In this document: one piece after another, positions 7,341 to 9,678 of the stretch
Layout: every line of letters begins with the position of its first letter
Position numbering within the stretch: position 1 is the stretch's first letter
Assembly: GCA_964228885.1 (NCBI GenBank)
Contig: CAXRCG010000094.1
Coordinates: 1-9,678 of the forward strand
From: UBA4582 sp964228885
GTDB lineage: Bacteria > Pseudomonadota > Gammaproteobacteria > Pseudomonadales > Azotimanducaceae
Direction: 5' to 3'
DNA length: 9,678 bases
Translations under genes and position numbers: made by a program
The notes under the pieces: generated by a model
Seen by the model: only the letters and a program-made list of their open reading frames with translations
Database searches by the model: none
What the model was told of the DNA's origin: nothing

Positions 7341-7349
7341 AATAACAAA

Positions 7350-9272
7350 GTGAACGATGAAGTGAATTCTGAACAAAATAAAGAAACGATGGGCTTTCAG
7401 ACAGAGGCAAAACAGCTTCTACATTTGATGATTCACTCATTGTATTCGAATAAAGAGATATTCCTCCGGGAGCTCATATCGAATGCATCCGATGCAATAG
7501 ATAAAGTTAGATTTCAGTCACTCTCGAATCCCGAACTTGTTGGGGACGATGTAAACTATAACATCAGAGTGGATGTCGATAAGGACGCCAGCACGGTCAC
7601 TATCACAGACAACGGCATTGGTATGAGCCGAGATGATGCTGTCGCTAATCTCGGAACCATCGCAAAATCGGGCACGTCTCAGTTTTTTGACTCCCTAACC
7701 GGCGATCAACAAAAAGATGCTCAGCTTATTGGGCAGTTTGGTGTGGGTTTTTATTCGTCTTTTATCGTTGCGGATAATGTTGTGGTTGAGTCTCGATCAG
7801 CTGGTCAGGCACCTGAAGAGGGCGTCCGCTGGTCTTCAGCAGGCGAAGGTGATTTCGAGGTAGAAACCATCACGCGCGAGGGCAGAGGTACCTCGATCAT
7901 TCTTCACATAAAGCCTGATGAGGCAGAGTTTCTCGACAGTTGGAGAGTACGCAGCGTCATTAAAAAGTACGCTGATCATATTTCGGTGCCCGTGATTATG
8001 AAGGGCGAAGCGATGCCCCCAGCCGAAGGCGAGGAAGCGCAGGAACCAGAGGATGAAACAGTTAATACGGCGAAGGCACTGTGGACTCGCTCTCGGTCTG
8101 ATGTAAGTGACGAGGAATATCACGAGTTCTACAAGCATGTATCACACGACTACCAGGATCCACTCGTCTGGAGTCATAACAAAGTCGAAGGAAAACTGGA
8201 TTACACGAGTCTAGTTTATATCCCTTCTAAAGCCCCATTCGACATGTGGCAACGTGAAGCGCCACGAGGTCTTAAGCTCTACGTACAACGCGTTTTTATC
8301 ATGGATGAAGCAGAACAGTTTTTGCCGCTCTATCTGAGATTCGTGAAGGGGGTTGTTGATTCAAATGATCTTTCATTGAATGTCTCCCGTGAAATTTTGC
8401 AAAAAGATCCCGCTATTGACTCTATGCGAAACGCATTGACCAAAAGAGTACTCGATAGTTTGGAGAAACTTGCCAAAAATGATTCGGATAAGTACCAGTC
8501 ATTTTGGGCAGAGTTTGGCCAAGTGATGAAAGAAGGACCTGCAGAAGATCAGAGCAACAAAGAGAAAGTTGCCAACCTATTGAGATTTGCGACAACTCAA
8601 GGTGATTCGGAAGTCCAAGATCAGTCGCTGCATGATTACATCGCCAGAATGAAGGAAGGCCAGGATAAGATTTATTACGTTGCGGCAGATAACTACAGCA
8701 CAGCAAAGAATAGTCCGCACCTCGAGGTGTTTAAGCAAAAAGACATCGAGGTTTTACTGCTTTCGGATCGAATTGACGAATGGTTAATGAGCCACTTGAT
8801 GGAGCATGAGGGAAAACAGTTTCAGGATGTTACAAAAGGCTCGCTTGATCTTGGAGATCTTGAAGGCGATGAAGAGAAGCAGGAACAAGAAAAAATCGAG
8901 GAAGATTTCAAAGATCTTATTGAGCGCATTAAAGATGTAGTTGGTGAGAAAGTAGAAGAAGTCAGGATTACTCATCGTCTAACCGACTCGCCAGCTTGCC
9001 TCGTCGTCAATGATGATGAGATGGGTATGCAGATGCGAAGAATTTTAGAGTCTGCCGGTCAAGAAGTACCTGCAACAAAACGCATCTTTGAGCTAAATCC
9101 AAAACATCCATTGGTAGAAAAGTTAAAGGCAGAGCAGGACTCGGAAAGGTTCTCTGACCTAACACTGGTGCTTTTTGACCAGTCGATGTTAGCCGAGGGC
9201 GGTCAGTTGGATGAGCCATCAAGCTATGTCCAACGATTGAATAATCTTCTGCTTGAGCTATCCGGAAGTTAA
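7350..9272 (+). CDS. htpG: Molecular chaperone HtpG (bacterial Hsp90)
   Basis: HtpG is the cytosolic bacterial Hsp90, an ATP-driven homodimer that remodels client proteins, often with DnaK. The product has 640 residues, within the family range. The N-terminal GHKL ATPase domain shows Glu41 and Asn45 in RELISNASDA (catalysis and Mg binding), Asp87 in TDNGIGMS (adenine contact), GTIAKSGT at 102-109 and GQFGVGFYSSF at 128-138. The middle domain includes WSHNKVEGKLDY (274-285), YVQRVFIMD (311-319) and VVDSNDLSLNVSREILQK (335-352), with the conserved Arg347 that contacts ATP phosphate. The C-terminal dimerisation domain starts near 535 and ends RLNNLLLELSGS. A charged stretch of Glu, Lys and Gln at about 505-535 links the last two. 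The GTG start gives about 13 residues before MGFQ, slightly longer than in E. coli. A sigma-32 promoter lies directly upstream. Confidence 0.98.
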   Translation: MNDEVNSEQNKETMGFQTEAKQLLHLMIHSLYSNKEIFLRELISNASDAIDKVRFQSLSNPELVGDDVNYNIRVDVDKDASTVTITDNGIGMSRDDAVANLGTIAKSGTSQFFDSLTGDQQKDAQLIGQFGVGFYSSFIVADNVVVESRSAGQAPEEGVRWSSAGEGDFEVETITREGRGTSIILHIKPDEAEFLDSWRVRSVIKKYADHISVPVIMKGEAMPPAEGEEAQEPEDETVNTAKALWTRSRSDVSDEEYHEFYKHVSHDYQDPLVWSHNKVEGKLDYTSLVYIPSKAPFDMWQREAPRGLKLYVQRVFIMDEAEQFLPLYLRFVKGVVDSNDLSLNVSREILQKDPAIDSMRNALTKRVLDSLEKLAKNDSDKYQSFWAEFGQVMKEGPAEDQSNKEKVANLLRFATTQGDSEVQDQSLHDYIARMKEGQDKIYYVAADNYSTAKNSPHLEVFKQKDIEVLLLSDRIDEWLMSHLMEHEGKQFQDVTKGSLDLGDLEGDEEKQEQEKIEEDFKDLIERIKDVVGEKVEEVRITHRLTDSPACLVVNDDEMGMQMRRILESAGQEVPATKRIFELNPKHPLVEKLKAEQDSERFSDLTLVLFDQSMLAEGGQLDEPSSYVQRLNNLLLELSGS

Positions 9273-9297
9273 AGAGTTTCAACACGGTGTGGCACTG

Positions 9298-9346
9298 GCC
9301 TAAGGATACTTGAATCTTAGGCTAGGTCGTTAATCTCGGCCTAGCC
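9298..9346 (+). other. Two overlapping hairpins downstream of htpG
   Basis: Hairpin A pairs GCCTAAG (9298-9304) with CTTAGGC (9316-9322) around 11 bases. Hairpin B pairs GGCTAGGTCG (9320-9329) with CGGCCTAGCC (9337-9346), ten pairs with one wobble, around 7 bases. They share GGC at 9320-9322, so both cannot form fully at once. They start about 25 bases after the htpG stop. Neither is followed by a T tract, so an ordinary intrinsic terminator is not supported. They may protect the htpG 3' end or act as a conditional structure. Confidence 0.55.
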
Positions 9347-9409
9347 AACACATGCATCCACCTAACCGTTAATCAACGTCGGAGCAGCGCGATAGTGAAA
9401 TCCGGCATC

Positions 9410-9413
9410 GGAG
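9410..9413 (+). promoter_or_regulatory. Possible ribosome binding site before the small open frame at 9420
   Basis: GGAG lies 6 bases before ATG 9420, a good distance. It is the main reason to consider the 70-codon frame as translated. Confidence 0.35.
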
Positions 9414-9419
9414 TGTTCG

Positions 9420-9632
9420 ATGCGAACGTCCCAAGATGCTCGTGAGGATGTTCATCCGGGTTTACCTGACTGGGCTGCGTTCGGTCCAGGACAAAGTATA
9501 CCTTGTATGATGCTGAAGCGTTTAGGTTGTTCGTCGTCTCGGGTTTTGCTTGGCGATACCAAAGGCACCTATACGAATGCTGCTTTGATCCCACTGGCGG
9601 TTGAATATTGCAGCGGCGATATTCTTTTCTGA
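9420..9632 (+). CDS. Unrecognised small protein, 70 residues, doubtful
   Basis: I do not recognise this product. It begins MRTSQDAREDVHPG and ends AVEYCSGDILF, with no signal peptide, no clear membrane segment and three cysteines spread along it. The start has GGAG at 6 bases. No promoter is evident, although htpG read-through past the hairpins is possible. A minus-strand frame of similar length overlaps almost all of it (9373-9594) but lacks a ribosome binding site. The stretch could equally be non-coding or decayed sequence. Nothing in the residues suggests a function. Confidence 0.27.
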   Translation: MRTSQDAREDVHPGLPDWAAFGPGQSIPCMMLKRLGCSSSRVLLGDTKGTYTNAALIPLAVEYCSGDILF

Positions 9633-9658
9633 TTCCCTTTATTGTTGCAAGGTTCTAT

Positions 9659-9678
9659 ATGAAACCACGTTTTATTAG
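9659..9678 (+). CDS. Possible start of a gene cut by the right window edge
   Basis: ATG at 9659 is preceded by AAGG at 9649-9652 with a 6-base gap, which is good ribosome-binding spacing. The visible residues are MKPRFI and the frame stays open to the edge. Only six codons are visible, so no product can be named. It lies 26 bases after the stop of the doubtful 70-codon frame, and both could sit in one transcript. Confidence 0.3.

Noticed and set aside
9360..9375. ACCTAAC followed by GTTAATC, resembling integron attC core boxes
   Set aside because: GTTAATC does not fit GTTRRRY and the spacing and imperfect palindrome of an attC site are missing.
9373..9470. Fragment reading HSDAGFHYRAAPTL on the minus strand, faintly like the HSDRGSQY motif of IS3-type transposases
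   Set aside because: The frame is interrupted by stops, only three residues match, and no inverted repeats or other transposase motifs are present.
9373..9594. 73-codon minus-strand open frame near the right edge
   Set aside because: It starts at GTG with no ribosome binding site, its residues resemble no family I know, and the opposing plus-strand frame has a better start signal. It cannot be fully excluded.

Overview
The window holds a conserved housekeeping region of a proteobacterial chromosome, most likely from a gammaproteobacterium. The Lpd, SucCD, Tex and HtpG proteins resemble, from memory, their Pseudomonas counterparts most closely, and base composition looks roughly balanced. The genus cannot be read from the sequence, and no database search was possible. 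I found no CRISPR array, recognisable insertion sequence, tRNA, rRNA or phage gene. The only stretch that conserved genes do not explain is the last ~400 bases.

Layout. (1) Bases 1-3254, plus strand: the distal part of a TCA-cycle operon. It contains the 3' three quarters of a dihydrolipoamide dehydrogenase gene (lpd, cut by the window edge), then sucC and sucD, which overlap by 4 bases. This matches the common sucAB-lpd-sucCD order, in which oxoglutarate dehydrogenase and succinyl-CoA synthetase, consecutive TCA steps, are made together. A strong hairpin with T tracts on both strands (3280-3308) ends the operon and also serves the convergent gene. (2) Bases 3390-4649, minus strand: a secreted MltB-type lytic murein transglycosylase with a C-terminal peptidoglycan-binding domain. 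(3) Bases 4650-4862: a divergent control region containing a perfect 12-bp palindrome. (4) Bases 4863-7220, plus strand: tex, a nucleic-acid-binding protein with YqgF, helix-hairpin-helix and S1 domains, starting at TTG. (5) Bases 7221-7349: a short intergenic region with a near-consensus heat-shock (sigma-32) promoter, two leader hairpins and a ribosome binding site. (6) Bases 7350-9272, plus strand: htpG, the bacterial Hsp90, starting at GTG. (7) Bases 9273-9678: two overlapping, partly mutually exclusive hairpins, then an unrecognised 70-codon reading frame with a good ribosome binding site, then a possible gene start at the right edge.

How the genes work together. lpd-sucC-sucD is one metabolic unit. 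The murein hydrolase, tex and htpG are independent genes for the envelope, for transcription or RNA handling, and for protein folding under stress. The clearest regulatory signal is the sigma-32 promoter immediately after the tex stop codon. It would give htpG its own heat-shock transcript, apart from any read-through from tex. I see no convincing new multi-gene system here. The leads worth checking are the htpG leader, the hairpin pair after htpG, and the unassigned right end.
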